A stretch of DNA of 64,000 bases from Neobacillus soli NBRC 102451 (GTDB lineage Bacteria > Bacillota > Bacilli > Bacillales > Cytobacillaceae): contig NZ_BCVI01000051.1 of assembly GCF_001591665.1 (NCBI RefSeq), forward strand, positions 18,334 through 82,333, given 5' to 3'. Below are positions 8,683 to 17,564 of the stretch, in pieces. The first letter of the stretch is position 1. Each line of letters opens with the position of its first letter. The notes under the pieces were generated by a model. It ran no database searches and was not told where the DNA came from. It saw nothing but the letters and a program-made list of their open reading frames with translations. Position numbers and translations under genes: made by a program.

Positions 8683-9450
8683 TTATAGGTTTGAATGTAT
8701 TAGGTTTAAAACCCTCCGTAACTCAGTTACGTCCACTTGCCCGGGGGCAGAAACTTTTCTTGCAGCGCCAAAAGTAATCGCTGAGCCAAATACTTCCCCT
8801 GCCAATCGGCTGATGGCCCCTTTGCCAGACATCGACATGGTAACGATTGGTCTATCAGCATACTGTTCATTCATCGTGTTAGTCGCGTCTAATAGGATCA
8901 ATACATCTGCTGGACTCTTTGGCATCACCGCAATTTTTGGTAGGTCTCCCCCTAATTCCTGTGCCTTTCGCAGTCGTGATACAATTTCTTCTTTTGGAGG
9001 AGTTTTGTCAAAATCATGATTAGAGAGGATAACAAACACTCTATGTTCATGAGCCCATTTGATTAGGGTTTTGACATCCTGTTCATTATTAAATAACTCC
9101 ACATCAATGATATCTACAAGTCCTTTACCAGCAATTACCTTATTTAATTTAAAATAATACTCAGTGCTAATCTCTCGTTCTCCACCTTCTTCAGCACTTC
9201 GGAATGTAAAAATAAGTGGTATGTCAGCCACGATAGTCCGAATTTCTACAAGCGCATTTTCAACCTTCAGGATGTTTTCAACGTGTTCAAAAAAGTCAAC
9301 CCGCCACTCAACAATATCTACATCCAGAGTTTTTAGATGCTCAGCTTCTTCCTTTAATTGCTGTAGAGTTTCCCCAACCATCGACACACAAATTTTTGGT
9401 GCACCTTCACCGATTGTAAGCCCTCTAACTGTGACCGTTTTTTTCATCAT
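8683..9450 (-). CDS. aroD: Type I 3-dehydroquinate dehydratase AroD
   Basis: It removes water from 3-dehydroquinate by a Schiff-base mechanism, the third step of the shikimate pathway. At 255 residues it has normal length. The catalytic His145 lies in ILSNHDFDKTP and the Schiff-base Lys172 in LPKIAVMPKS, inside a TIM barrel; the N-terminal strand VRGLTIGEGAPKICV is typical. It starts 12 bases after aroK, after GAAGAGGTG, forming a two-gene unit. Bacillus subtilis nomenclature sometimes calls this activity aroC. Confidence 0.95.
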   Translation of the reverse strand: MMKKTVTVRGLTIGEGAPKICVSMVGETLQQLKEEAEHLKTLDVDIVEWRVDFFEHVENILKVENALVEIRTIVADIPLIFTFRSAEEGGEREISTEYYFKLNKVIAGKGLVDIIDVELFNNEQDVKTLIKWAHEHRVFVILSNHDFDKTPPKEEIVSRLRKAQELGGDLPKIAVMPKSPADVLILLDATNTMNEQYADRPIVTMSMSGKGAISRLAGEVFGSAITFGAARKVSAPGQVDVTELRRVLNLIHSNL

Positions 9451-9462
9451 ACACCTCTTCTC

Positions 9463-9999
9463 TCACATCAAATCTGATAATTTGTTAATAATTTGATTAG
9501 CAATCACATCTACATTCATATTATCAGTAACGACTTTCAAATGATGATTCGAATAGATTTCTTGCCTGTTATTAAATAGCTCTTCCATTTCTTTTACGGA
9601 CTTCCCCTTTAAAACCGGGCGGCTATCAAGAATTAGGTCTAATCTGTCTTTCCAGCCTTCGAACGATAAGTCTAGAAAAATAACAATACTAGTAGACAAA
9701 CTAACATTTCTAATTTCCTCCTGTAAAAAGGATCCACCGCCTGGAGATAAAACCTTATTCTTTTGATTACATAAGCTAAAGATTAAGCTTTTTTCTTTTT
9801 CTCTAAAAGCCTTTTCACCTAGTTTATTGAAAATTTCTGAAACTGGCATTCCAAATTCCTTTTCAATTTCTTCATCAACATCAATAAATTCACGCTGAAG
9901 TTTTTTAGCAACAAGCTTTCCAACAGTCGTTTTTCCAACACCCATAAAACCTATTAATATAATATTTTTTCCTTTTAATGAAACATCGATGTTATTCAT
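9463..9999 (-). CDS. aroK: Shikimate kinase AroK
   Basis: Phosphorylates shikimate with ATP. 178 residues; Walker A GFMGVGKTT (about 17-25), the shikimate-binding DVDEEIEKEFG segment, the GGG motif (SPGGGSF) and the arginine-containing lid (LDSRPVLKG). It lies upstream of aroD in the same transcription unit. No other shikimate genes are in the window. Confidence 0.93.
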   Translation of the reverse strand: MNNIDVSLKGKNIILIGFMGVGKTTVGKLVAKKLQREFIDVDEEIEKEFGMPVSEIFNKLGEKAFREKEKSLIFSLCNQKNKVLSPGGGSFLQEEIRNVSLSTSIVIFLDLSFEGWKDRLDLILDSRPVLKGKSVKEMEELFNNRQEIYSNHHLKVVTDNMNVDVIANQIINKLSDLM

Positions 10000-10391
10000 A
10001 ATGAGTAAATCCCCCTAAAGATAAAAAATTCCAGGAAACCATGTTAAATAATTATAATCTTTAATAATGCTTAAAAACAATAACCACTTTAGAGCTACGG
10101 TATGTCCTTAAGTTGCCAGAAAGCCGTTACACAGATTTCAAAAGGTGGTGTCCTTAAGAATTGGTGCGTAAATTCGTACTAACTTTTTCAATAAACTCCT
10201 GTACTCTCCATAGGGGCATCTGTTTCTAAAAAAATGCCATATAATACTATAGCAAATTTCCTCTTTTAGTAATATTAAATACTACGTTGATAGAAAATTC
10301 CTAATTTTTTAAATCCTCATTTTATACTAATCTCTTTTATGATACAGTAGTTATGTATATAAAAATTAACTAATAGAGAGGTGCTATATTA
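10000..10391. other. 392-base intergenic region with a possible IS110 remnant
   Basis: No intact gene is seen. On the minus strand 10191-10211 encodes MESTGVY preceded by LETDAP, which resembles the conserved MEATGVYW block of IS110-family transposases, but the next codons contain TGA and TAG. A GTCCTTAAG motif occurs twice, about 46 bases apart. The last 60 bases hold the prsA leader. The IS110 reading is weak and rests on one short motif. Confidence 0.25.
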
Positions 10392-11288
10392 ATGAAGAAA
10401 CCCATTCTTGTTATGTCAATCGCCGCTGGATTGTTAGCGCTTTCCAGCTGTAGTAGTGCCACAAGTACCACTGCTGGAAAAATAATTGCAGAAACAAAAG
10501 TTGGAAGTGTTACAGAAGATGATTTAATTACTGAACTAAAAGCAAATTACGGAGATCAAGTAGAAGAAGCACTTCAATCAGTTCTTTTAACAAAAATTCT
10601 TTCTAAAGAATTTAAAGTAAATGAAAAAGAAATCAACGAAGAAATTAATAAAGATAAGGAAAAGATGGCTGAGCAGTTCGACCAAGCCATTCAACAAAGT
10701 CAATATAAGACATTTGAAAACTATAAAAGAGGGATTAAACTAAGTCTACTTTTAGAGAAAGCCGCTAAGAAGAACTTAAAAATATCGGATGAAGACTTGA
10801 AGAAATACTTTGAAACCTGGCAGCCTGAAATTAGAGCAAGCCATATATTAGTCCTCGACAAGGAAACCGCGAAAGAAGTCAAAGCAAAACTAGACAATGG
10901 CGGTTCATTTGAAAAGCTAGCTCAAGAATACTCCAATGACGAACCTACTGCTGTATGGGGCGGTGATCTAGGATGGTTTAAATCAGGTGAAATGGATCCG
11001 AAGTTTGAAGAAGCTGCCTACAAATTAAAGGTTAATGAAATTAGCTCCCCCATTGAAACTGTTCATGGATGGCATATTATTCAATTAACAGACAAAAAAG
11101 AAAAAGAGTCTTTTGAAAAGCTTAGAAAAGAACTTGAAAAGAAATATGTATTAGACCATGCGGATCCAAATGAGATAATAAGTAAAGCACTAAAGGAATC
11201 AAATATCAAAGTAAAGGATAAAGATTTAAAAATCACATTCGATACAATTCTAAAAAAGGTGTCAGAAAAGGATACTACAAAAAAATAA
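10392..11288 (+). CDS. prsA: Foldase lipoprotein PrsA (parvulin-type peptidyl-prolyl isomerase)
   Basis: Membrane-anchored extracellular foldase that helps exported proteins reach their native form outside the membrane, relevant here given the many secreted proteases. The signal peptide ends in the lipobox LSSC (Cys about residue 20), giving a lipoprotein. The parvulin domain spans about 148-240 (IRASHILV, WGGDLGWF, HGWHIIQL); the flanking charged helices form the chaperone part. 298 residues is normal. AGAGAGGTG precedes the ATG. It stands alone on the plus strand between minus-strand neighbours. Confidence 0.93.
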   Translation: MKKPILVMSIAAGLLALSSCSSATSTTAGKIIAETKVGSVTEDDLITELKANYGDQVEEALQSVLLTKILSKEFKVNEKEINEEINKDKEKMAEQFDQAIQQSQYKTFENYKRGIKLSLLLEKAAKKNLKISDEDLKKYFETWQPEIRASHILVLDKETAKEVKAKLDNGGSFEKLAQEYSNDEPTAVWGGDLGWFKSGEMDPKFEEAAYKLKVNEISSPIETVHGWHIIQLTDKKEKESFEKLRKELEKKYVLDHADPNEIISKALKESNIKVKDKDLKITFDTILKKVSEKDTTKK

Positions 11289-11320
11289 GAAAATATTGAA
11301 AATAACATCTATCAATGTAA

Positions 11321-11355
11321 AAGGATACTTTCTAATAAATCCCGAAAGTATCCTT
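11321..11355 (+). terminator. Hairpin after prsA
   Basis: A 12-bp perfect stem AAGGATACTTTC/GAAAGTATCCTT with an 11-base loop. A U-rich stretch follows on the plus strand (CTTTCATT); it may also serve sipW from the other side. Confidence 0.6.
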
Positions 11356-11456
11356 CTTTCATTAAAGCAGGCGTATTAAATTATAATGTACCTTAATTAG
11401 TATGATCCCTTCACGAATCTTGTTTAGATATATTAACTGTTGATTTTTATCAAAAA

Positions 11457-12035
11457 CTAAACTATATCCTCTTTGGTTACCACGTTTTTAGTTTTTCTAT
11501 CAATTTCTTTTAGTCCAAAATAGATATTAAACGCTGCAAAACCAAGTAGCAAAATACCTGGACCAATGAGCAAGAGGGCGGAACCCTTTTTTGATTGTGC
11601 AAAATCTATGAAGTATCCAATATAAGGAATGGTAAATCCAGAATAAATAGCAACAACATTTTCAGATAGGATAGGATCAATATCTGGACCATCGTTGTTA
11701 TCACCTTTGGTTTTATACAGGACATTTGGCCCACTAGTTGTAACTCCAATAATTCTATGAGTCACCAGAATTCCCTCTTTTGTTTTGAATGTGATAACAT
11801 CATCTTTCTTAAGTACATTTCTTTCTTTTGAATTAAGTGGTTTCACCCCGATAATAGAACCTGTTAGAAAGGTCGGTTCCATTGATCCCGATAAGACAGT
11901 TTTTAGTTGATAGCCAAAGACCTGTGCCTCCCCTTTAGATGCTTTTGAGGAGATCACAAGAAATGCCATTAAGATTAAGTTTAAGAATAAAACTACTGTA
12001 ATTATGTTGCTAATTACTTTTAAAATCTTTTTCAA
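11457..12035 (-). CDS. sipW: Signal peptidase I, SipW / ER type
   Basis: Membrane signal peptidase that in Bacillus processes TapA and TasA rather than general secretory proteins. The serine motif VLSGSMEPTF and the histidine motif LVTHRIIGV (His in place of the usual bacterial Lys) define the ER/archaeal type. There is one N-terminal helix and one C-terminal helix (about 150-170) with a lysine-rich tail. The frame extends to 12068, but TTG at 12035 lies just after AGGTGGG and begins MKKILKVISNIITVV, so I use it (192 residues). It follows tapA closely and probably shares its transcript. Its likely substrates here are TapA and the two TasA/CalY proteins (16612-17205 and 59688-60275). Confidence 0.88.
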   Translation of the reverse strand: MKKILKVISNIITVVLFLNLILMAFLVISSKASKGEAQVFGYQLKTVLSGSMEPTFLTGSIIGVKPLNSKERNVLKKDDVITFKTKEGILVTHRIIGVTTSGPNVLYKTKGDNNDGPDIDPILSENVVAIYSGFTIPYIGYFIDFAQSKKGSALLLIGPGILLLGFAAFNIYFGLKEIDRKTKNVVTKEDIV

Positions 12036-12112
12036 ACTTCCCACCTGCCTCATATTATATAATTGCAACTTTACCGGCTTGCTCCTGCATTATTTTTCTT
12101 TGATCATGTTTA

Positions 12113-12802
12113 TTAATTATTTTCCCCTGTATTTATATTCTCTTCTGACATCTCATTTTCGGCTGTACTAGATTCATTACCTTTTTCAATAGAATTGTTT
12201 ACCTCTTCTTGTTTTTCAGTGGGCTCGTTCCCCACTGTTTCGTTTGAAGAGTTTTCCTTAGATAATAAACGGACTTCAATTTCCCCACTCCAGAGTTCAT
12301 GTACACCCTTACCAGGATAATCTTCATCAAAAATCTTAAAACTATAAAATCCGCTATTGGCTGGTGTAAAAAGTATTTCTTGTTCCTGACCCTTTGTAAT
12401 TGGTATAAAGGTTAACGGTACTGATACCTTACTTCCATTTTTTGGATTACCTTTTTCTATAAAGTAAACCTCATACTTTCCATTTGTTTTCATTGTTTCC
12501 CCAGTGTTCTTGATAGATGCATATATATTTTTCCCATCAAATCTTTCACCAGTTAATTTTAATTTACTGCAATCTCCTTGACCGAGGTTTTCTGAACAAC
12601 TAGGAACATCTACAATAGCCCATGATCCCGCTTGTATCACTCCAGTTACTGTACTAGTATCGGTAAAAAATGCATTCGTTTGACCAGTTATAGGAACAAA
12701 TGCCCACAGGAATAAATAGAATACAGCTAAAAGTTTTACAAAAACCCCTATTAATTTATTACTCCTCCTAATTTCCCTTAATCGTAGGTTTCGTATCGTA
12801 AT
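12113..12802 (-). CDS. tapA: TapA-like amyloid fibre assembly/anchor protein without a canonical start codon
   Basis: In Bacillus, TapA helps TasA form and anchor matrix fibres. Any ATG/GTG/TTG start can only give the frame beginning with GTG at 12640, which would lack a signal peptide. In the same frame, however, reading stays open for 54 more codons and encodes a basic N-region (IRNLRLREIRRSNK), a hydrophobic helix, and NAFFTDTSTVTGVIQAGSW, the export signal and mature start expected of TapA. The most upstream plausible start is ATT at 12802, after GGGGGAGGG (very close spacing). A canonical AGGAGG sits inside the frame and leads only to TTA/ATA codons. A two-cysteine domain follows and the last 50 residues are an acidic Glu/Asn/Ser tail. 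It precedes sipW. Confidence 0.75.
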   Translation of the reverse strand: MTIRNLRLREIRRSNKLIGVFVKLLAVFYLFLWAFVPITGQTNAFFTDTSTVTGVIQAGSWAIVDVPSCSENLGQGDCSKLKLTGERFDGKNIYASIKNTGETMKTNGKYEVYFIEKGNPKNGSKVSVPLTFIPITKGQEQEILFTPANSGFYSFKIFDEDYPGKGVHELWSGEIEVRLLSKENSSNETVGNEPTEKQEEVNNSIEKGNESSTAENEMSEENINTGENN

Positions 12803-12849
12803 CCCTCCCCCAAGGTCCCGTTCCTCTCTTAATTGCTATCAATTATTAT

Positions 12850-12921
12850 AAAGAACTATTAATCTTAGTTTATTTCATCATTATTATTTTGGAAAAGTTC
12901 AAATTCAACCATTTGTTCTTT
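12850..12921. promoter_or_regulatory. SinR-like boxes flanking the tapA promoter
   Basis: GTTCTTT occurs on the minus strand at 12850-12856 (just downstream of the predicted start) and on the plus strand at 12915-12921 (just upstream of the -35). GTTCTYT is the SinR-binding motif in the Bacillus subtilis tapA and eps promoters. The sinR gene itself is not in this window. Confidence 0.5.
12880..12908 (-). promoter_or_regulatory. tapA-sipW promoter
   Basis: Minus strand TTGAAT (12903-12908), 17-base spacer, AATAAT (12880-12885); predicted start near 12873. Confidence 0.5.
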
Positions 12922-13092
12922 ATAAATGGTTGTTTTCGTTCGTTTCCTCAATATTACTCGAGCTGCCTCAATATTTTGTATTTTCCATTAATTTTTATTC
13001 TTACATTAATATTTCTTTCTATGTAAGTGATTTTCCTTTGCCAGATAACAATTTGTACTAAGATTTTTTTTCAATTCCTCCCAATAAAATAA

Positions 13093-13127
13093 AGAGTGCC
13101 CCAAAAAGGTCAGTTTCGAGACACCCC
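13093..13127 (-). terminator. Terminator of the first M4 protease gene
   Basis: GGGGTGTCTC (13118-13127) pairs with GGGGCACTCT (13093-13102) using G-U wobbles, followed on the minus strand by TTATTTTATT. A similar hairpin follows the second M4 gene at 14834-14871. Confidence 0.55.
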
Positions 13128-13137
13128 TCCTTAAATA

Positions 13138-14751
13138 TTAATTAATTCCAACTGCAGTATACGCTTGTTGTACCGCTCTAACTTGTTTAGAGCTGGCTCC
13201 ATATAAATCTGTTGCAGCTTGAATGGCAGCTTGTCTCATCATACTAAAGTTTGAACTTTGCGTTAAATAAAGAGTTAGTGCTCGGTAATAGATTTGTTCT
13301 GTTGCTTCACGGCCTACGCCTTGTACTGTTACACCATAATGGGTGCCGCCATCAGAAATCAGATATGCTGCCTTGTTATTAATACTACTATTAATATGAA
13401 CGCCGCCACTATCTAAGGTGCCAATATATCTCTTGCTCCAATGGTCTGGTGAATAACCGCTTTCAGTTCTCACATCTACAATTTCAGCTGGATTACTCAT
13501 TGAACGAATCGCGATTTTTTCATCTTTGTTTACAACAACATTTTCGCCGATCAACCAGTCATCTCTGTCAACCATTGCACCAAATATATCGGACATAGAC
13601 TCATTTAATGCCCCGGATTCATTTCGATAGGTTAAATTGGCTGTATGTTGAGTAACACCGTGGGCCATCTCATGGGCTGCCACATCCAATGCAGCCGAAT
13701 AAAATGCCCGTGTGATTCCATCACCATCGCCGTATGACATTTGTACACCATTCCATGATGCGTTATTCCACTTATCACCAACATGTACAGCAGAAATCAA
13801 TTGCTGTCCTTTATTATCGACAGAATCACGCCCAAATGTGTTTTTAAAATAATCATAGGTCTTCATTGCATTTCCATGTGCATCCACACTTGCTCCATCA
13901 TGAAAAGATTTAGACAAGCTTGTGACGAGGACATTTTTTCCGCTTGACTGATCATATGTGATAATACCTTTTCCTCGCGAAAACCCACGAAGCTCATACA
14001 ATCCATCAATAAATTGAACATCCAACAGCTGTTTTGTACCAAGTACCCCCATTCCAAATGCACTTAGATCCTGTGCTGCATTATAATGATCCACAATATT
14101 TCCGTTTGTTGCATCAATGAAATAATGCCAGTATCCAACCTTAGGATTGCTAGTAGAGGCTTTGACAAGGTAGGTGTTATAAAATGCTCCATCATGTTCA
14201 TAGATAAACTGTTCCGCATTAATTGGAGCATCGTATTGGTCCACTTTGCCAATTTTCTTTTCAATAGCTTCTTTAGTTATGTCAATTGCTTCATTTTTTG
14301 AAATTGCAGCCTCTATATTGATATTTTTATCCTCAAGATTAGGCACAACCTCGCCGAAGAATGATGTAACATTATCGCTTTTATCCAAGGCTAAAGTTGA
14401 TTCAGAACCAAATATAGGAATTCCCTTATATTGCTCAACGAGCCTAAAGTGGTGAGTGCCTGTTCCTTGGTCCGCCTTTTCTTCTTTAACTTTAAAGTGG
14501 TTTTTCATGTCCCCTTTAATTTTAAACTTTTGGCTATTCTCAGTGAGGTAGGAAAAGGCAATATCTCTTTTGCTTAGCCCTTTTTTTGTTTTAGGAGCCC
14601 AGGTTTCACCGATGAAGGAAGGGGTACCATACTCAGAACTATAATGAATCTTTGATTCCTGTGCACTTACGGTTGAACCAGCTGTAGCAAACGTCCCAAG
14701 GGCAACGGACAGGGCCAAAGTAGAGGAAATCACATTTTTGTTTAATTTCAA
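13138..14751 (-). CDS. Secreted M4 neutral metalloprotease (thermolysin/bacillolysin family), copy 1
   Basis: Secreted zinc endopeptidase made as a preproprotein of 537 residues. The signal peptide runs to about residue 30 (TVSAQE); the propeptide (FTP and PepSY parts) covers about 50-225; the catalytic domain follows. Zinc ligands are His360 and His364 in HEMAHGVT and Glu384 in ALNESMSDIF; Glu361 is the general base and His452 in GGVHINSS the transition-state histidine. The start is TTG after GGAGGTTTAGACAA. It lies in tandem with a very similar gene at 14887, with its own terminator between, so each is probably its own unit. It likely supplies extracellular proteolysis for nutrition or matrix turnover. 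Confidence 0.95.
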   Translation of the reverse strand: MKLNKNVISSTLALSVALGTFATAGSTVSAQESKIHYSSEYGTPSFIGETWAPKTKKGLSKRDIAFSYLTENSQKFKIKGDMKNHFKVKEEKADQGTGTHHFRLVEQYKGIPIFGSESTLALDKSDNVTSFFGEVVPNLEDKNINIEAAISKNEAIDITKEAIEKKIGKVDQYDAPINAEQFIYEHDGAFYNTYLVKASTSNPKVGYWHYFIDATNGNIVDHYNAAQDLSAFGMGVLGTKQLLDVQFIDGLYELRGFSRGKGIITYDQSSGKNVLVTSLSKSFHDGASVDAHGNAMKTYDYFKNTFGRDSVDNKGQQLISAVHVGDKWNNASWNGVQMSYGDGDGITRAFYSAALDVAAHEMAHGVTQHTANLTYRNESGALNESMSDIFGAMVDRDDWLIGENVVVNKDEKIAIRSMSNPAEIVDVRTESGYSPDHWSKRYIGTLDSGGVHINSSINNKAAYLISDGGTHYGVTVQGVGREATEQIYYRALTLYLTQSSNFSMMRQAAIQAATDLYGASSKQVRAVQQAYTAVGIN

Positions 14752-14833
14752 TTGTCTAAACCTCCAAAATAAATTTAAACTACTATTTTGCTAGACATTA
14801 TCATAGCATGGGCAGAACTCTTTTTCCGAAATA

Positions 14834-14871
14834 AGAGGATGCCCCAAATGATTAAGTTTGAGGCACCCTCT
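14834..14871 (-). terminator. Terminator of the second M4 protease gene
   Basis: AGAGGGTGCCTC and GGGGCATCCTCT (minus strand) form a GC-rich stem just beyond the gene stop; the following UUAUUUC is only moderately U-rich. Confidence 0.6.
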
Positions 14872-14886
14872 TTCTTTTGTTTAAAT

Positions 14887-16500
14887 TTAGAAAACACCTA
14901 CAGCCGTGTACGCTTGTTGTACAGCTTTAACTTCTTTGGAACTAGCTCCATATAGGTCTGTTGCTGCTTGAATGGCTGCTGATCTCATCAAAGAGAAGTT
15001 AGAGCTTTTTGTTAAATATTTTGTAAGGGCACGGTAATAGATTTGTTCTGTTGCGTCACGCCCTACCCCAGTCACTGTAACACCGTAATGTGTCCCACCA
15101 TCTGACATCAGATAAGCAGCTTTATTATTAATACTGCTATTGATATGAACGCCGCCACTGTCTAATGTGCCAGTATAGCGCTTGCTCCAATGGTCAGGCG
15201 AGAAACCGCTTTCAGTTCTAGCATCAACAATTTCAGCCGGGTTACTCATAGAACGAAGTGCTTTATTTGTTCCAGTTTTAATAAGCTTCTCTCCAATTAG
15301 CCATTCTGGATCATCTCTGTCAACCATTTTAGCAAAGATATCAGACATAGATTCGTTTAGAGCACCGGACTCATATGAATAGATTAAATTGGCTGTATAC
15401 TCCGTTACTCCATGAGTCAACTCATGCGCAGCAACGTCTAATCCGCTGGCAAAATTGTAATAGTTCACACCATCCCCATCACCGTAAGACATTTGTCTTC
15501 CGTTCCAGGAGGCGTTATTCCAGTTGTTATTTACGTGGACAGCAGAAACTAATTTAAATCCTTTATCATCTACTGAATTACGACCAAAGGTCTTTAGATA
15601 ATAGTCGTATGTCTTTTGTGCAAATGTATGGGCATTTACTGCTGCCCCATCTGTAAACATTTTACTTAGGCTAGTTACCATTTTGTTAGCGTTCTTTGCG
15701 TCATTGGTGACAATCCCTTTACCTCTAGTCGTATCGTTGAGTCCATATACCCCGTCAATGAATTGGGCTTCAAACATCTGCTTGTCGTTAAACACTCCGT
15801 TACCAAATGCGATGACTTCATCAGATGCATTGTATCGATCAACAATATTTCCGTTTGTAGCATCAATGAAATAATGCCAATAACCAACCTTAGGTTCAAC
15901 AGTAGAAACTTTTACTAGATAAGTGTTATAGAAAGCACCATCATGTTCATAGATAAACTGTTCAACATTAAAATCACCATCATATTGGTCTACCTTGCCA
16001 ATTTTCTTTTCAATACCTGCTTTTGCTATTTTGATTGCTTCAGTTTCAGAAATAGCAGTTTCTGTATTGATATTTTTATCGTCAAGATTTGGTACAACCT
16101 CACCGAAAAAGGATGTAACATTGTTATCTTTATCCAGTGCTAAAGTTGAATCAGATCCAAAAATTGGAATACCTTTATACTCCTCAACAAGTCTAAAATG
16201 ATGGGTTCCTAATTTATTATCGGCTTGTTCTTGAATTACTTTAAAGTTCTTATTCATGTCACCTTTTAGTTTAAATTTTTTGCCATTTTCCTCAAGATAA
16301 GAAAAGGCAATATCCCTCTTACTTAGCCCTTTTTTCGTTTTTGGAGCCCAAGTTTCACCCATAAAGGAAGGCGTTCCATACTCCGCATTATACTTGAAAT
16401 GTGGTTCCTGCGGACTTGCAGCCAAGCCACTTGACGCAAAGGTTCCAAGTGCAATGGATAATGCAAAAGCAGAGGAAATAACTTTTTTATTTATTTTCAT
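14887..16500 (-). CDS. Secreted M4 neutral metalloprotease, copy 2
   Basis: 537 residues and collinear with copy 1 along its whole length, so a tandem duplication is likely. Signal peptide to about residue 28 (SGLAAS), propeptide about 50-225, zinc motif HELTHGVTEY (His359, Glu360, His363), third ligand Glu383 in ALNESMSDIFA, and the conserved GGVHINSS histidine. All catalytic residues are present, so it should be active. The ATG follows GGAGGGATAGTTAA. Divergence from copy 1 is concentrated around residues 230-300 and the 390-410 loop, which may tune specificity. It sits between copy 1 and tasA, separating tasA from tapA-sipW. Confidence 0.95.
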   Translation of the reverse strand: MKINKKVISSAFALSIALGTFASSGLAASPQEPHFKYNAEYGTPSFMGETWAPKTKKGLSKRDIAFSYLEENGKKFKLKGDMNKNFKVIQEQADNKLGTHHFRLVEEYKGIPIFGSDSTLALDKDNNVTSFFGEVVPNLDDKNINTETAISETEAIKIAKAGIEKKIGKVDQYDGDFNVEQFIYEHDGAFYNTYLVKVSTVEPKVGYWHYFIDATNGNIVDRYNASDEVIAFGNGVFNDKQMFEAQFIDGVYGLNDTTRGKGIVTNDAKNANKMVTSLSKMFTDGAAVNAHTFAQKTYDYYLKTFGRNSVDDKGFKLVSAVHVNNNWNNASWNGRQMSYGDGDGVNYYNFASGLDVAAHELTHGVTEYTANLIYSYESGALNESMSDIFAKMVDRDDPEWLIGEKLIKTGTNKALRSMSNPAEIVDARTESGFSPDHWSKRYTGTLDSGGVHINSSINNKAAYLMSDGGTHYGVTVTGVGRDATEQIYYRALTKYLTKSSNFSLMRSAAIQAATDLYGASSKEVKAVQQAYTAVGVF

Positions 16501-16611
16501 TTAACTATCCCTCCAAGTTATATAACAATAAATTCAATTTGGACGATGAATCTTCAAGGACTACAATTCTATATTCTATGAATAATAGTCGGTAAAGGTT
16601 AGATAACTATC

Positions 16612-17205
16612 TTATTTTGCATCTCCAGCCATTTGAGAGGCAATAAACGTCCAATCAAGATTAAGAGTGTCACCTTGGAAAACGTTTTGATCCTTACCGT
16701 TATCAACGAAGTCAAACTGTACCCATAGGTCATTGACTGCTCCAGGTTCAAGTCCACTATTTTTCTTAAAGAATGGATCTAAAATGGACTTCTGAACAAG
16801 ATCTGGGCTCATTGCTTTTAAATCTGCTAGTGTTGTTTCAAAAATAGGTTCATTTTCTTTGTCCCAATTCCATAAGAATCTAACCATAATGTGTTCCCCG
16901 AAATCTCCAGCACCATTATCACCTTTGGCATCAGTGACAGTATAGTCAGTTTTTAATTTCACGTCTTTGATTTTCAAGGAGCCTTTATTGGCTAATTTGA
17001 AATCACGCACCATCGTATCGCCAGGTTTAAGATCTTTAAGGTTAACAAGCACGCCAGGATCAACAGACAAATCCAAAGTACCTGCAGCAAATGTATTATG
17101 CGTTACTTCTGTATCGCTGAAATATGCATATGTACCCCCGCCGATTAATGATAGGCCGAGTGCTGCTGAAGCTAAACCTAAACCAAGTTTTTTCTTTATA
17201 CTCAC
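16612..17205 (-). CDS. tasA: TasA/CalY-family matrix protein
   Basis: Secreted major matrix (amyloid-like) protein of the TasA/camelysin family. 197 residues, closer in length to CalY than to the 261-residue TasA of Bacillus subtilis. The N-terminus has the SipW-type signal GLSLIGGGTYAYFSDTEV, followed by NTFAAGTLDLSVDP and a beta-rich domain ending WTFIASQMAGDAK. The start is GTG after GAGGAGGAAATAAA. It has its own promoter with SinR-like boxes and lies 4.6 kb from sipW, whose product probably processes it. CalY was described as a metalloprotease, but no HExxH motif is present here, so I call it structural. Confidence 0.88.
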   Translation of the reverse strand: MSIKKKLGLGLASAALGLSLIGGGTYAYFSDTEVTHNTFAAGTLDLSVDPGVLVNLKDLKPGDTMVRDFKLANKGSLKIKDVKLKTDYTVTDAKGDNGAGDFGEHIMVRFLWNWDKENEPIFETTLADLKAMSPDLVQKSILDPFFKKNSGLEPGAVNDLWVQFDFVDNGKDQNVFQGDTLNLDWTFIASQMAGDAK

Positions 17206-17421
17206 TTTATTTCCTCCTCTTCATCTTTTAAAAATAGTGCCGCCATCCCTGTTTGTTTAGCGAGTACGTACATTTCAAAGCAACTTTTATTTTTAATCAA
17301 TAACCTCCTCTTTACTTTGTTAAAGGGTCGTTTAGTCTTCACTTTAGAAGAAACTACCTAGTTACTAAGCTTGAAAAAACCCATTAACATATTCTTAATT
17401 GCAGTTCAATTAATCCTTAAT

Positions 17422-17503
17422 AGAGAACCACTTGGTTTTAGTATAAACTAGTTTACTATGAATTCAAACTTGCAAATATAGCTATTTATACTTTATAAAG
17501 AAC
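17422..17503 (-). promoter_or_regulatory. SinR-like boxes at the tasA promoter
   Basis: GTTCTCT at 17422-17428 lies just downstream of the predicted start site and GTTCTTT at 17497-17503 lies upstream of the -35, the same bracket as at tapA. Confidence 0.5.
17440..17467 (-). promoter_or_regulatory. tasA promoter
   Basis: Minus strand TTGAAT (17462-17467), 16-base spacer, TATACT (17440-17445); this predicts a leader of about 230 bases before the GTG start. Confidence 0.55.
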
Positions 17504-17564
17504 ACTTTTCTTCGATTTTCTAATTCATTCTCTATTTTTCTTTATTTTTTGAAAAATAAAAATT

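Larger units (their letters stand above)
12803..13137. other. 335-base gap between tapA and the first M4 gene
   Basis: It holds the tapA promoter and SinR-like boxes and, at its far end, the terminator of the M4 protease gene. I see no other gene in it. Confidence 0.6.
17206..17564. other. 359-base gap upstream of tasA
   Basis: It contains the tasA promoter, SinR-like boxes and a long AT-rich leader. No reading frame of note is seen. Confidence 0.6.

Noticed and set aside
16612..17205. CalY as a metalloprotease
   Set aside because: Neither TasA/CalY protein in the window has an HExxH or other metal-protease motif, so I annotate them as matrix proteins.
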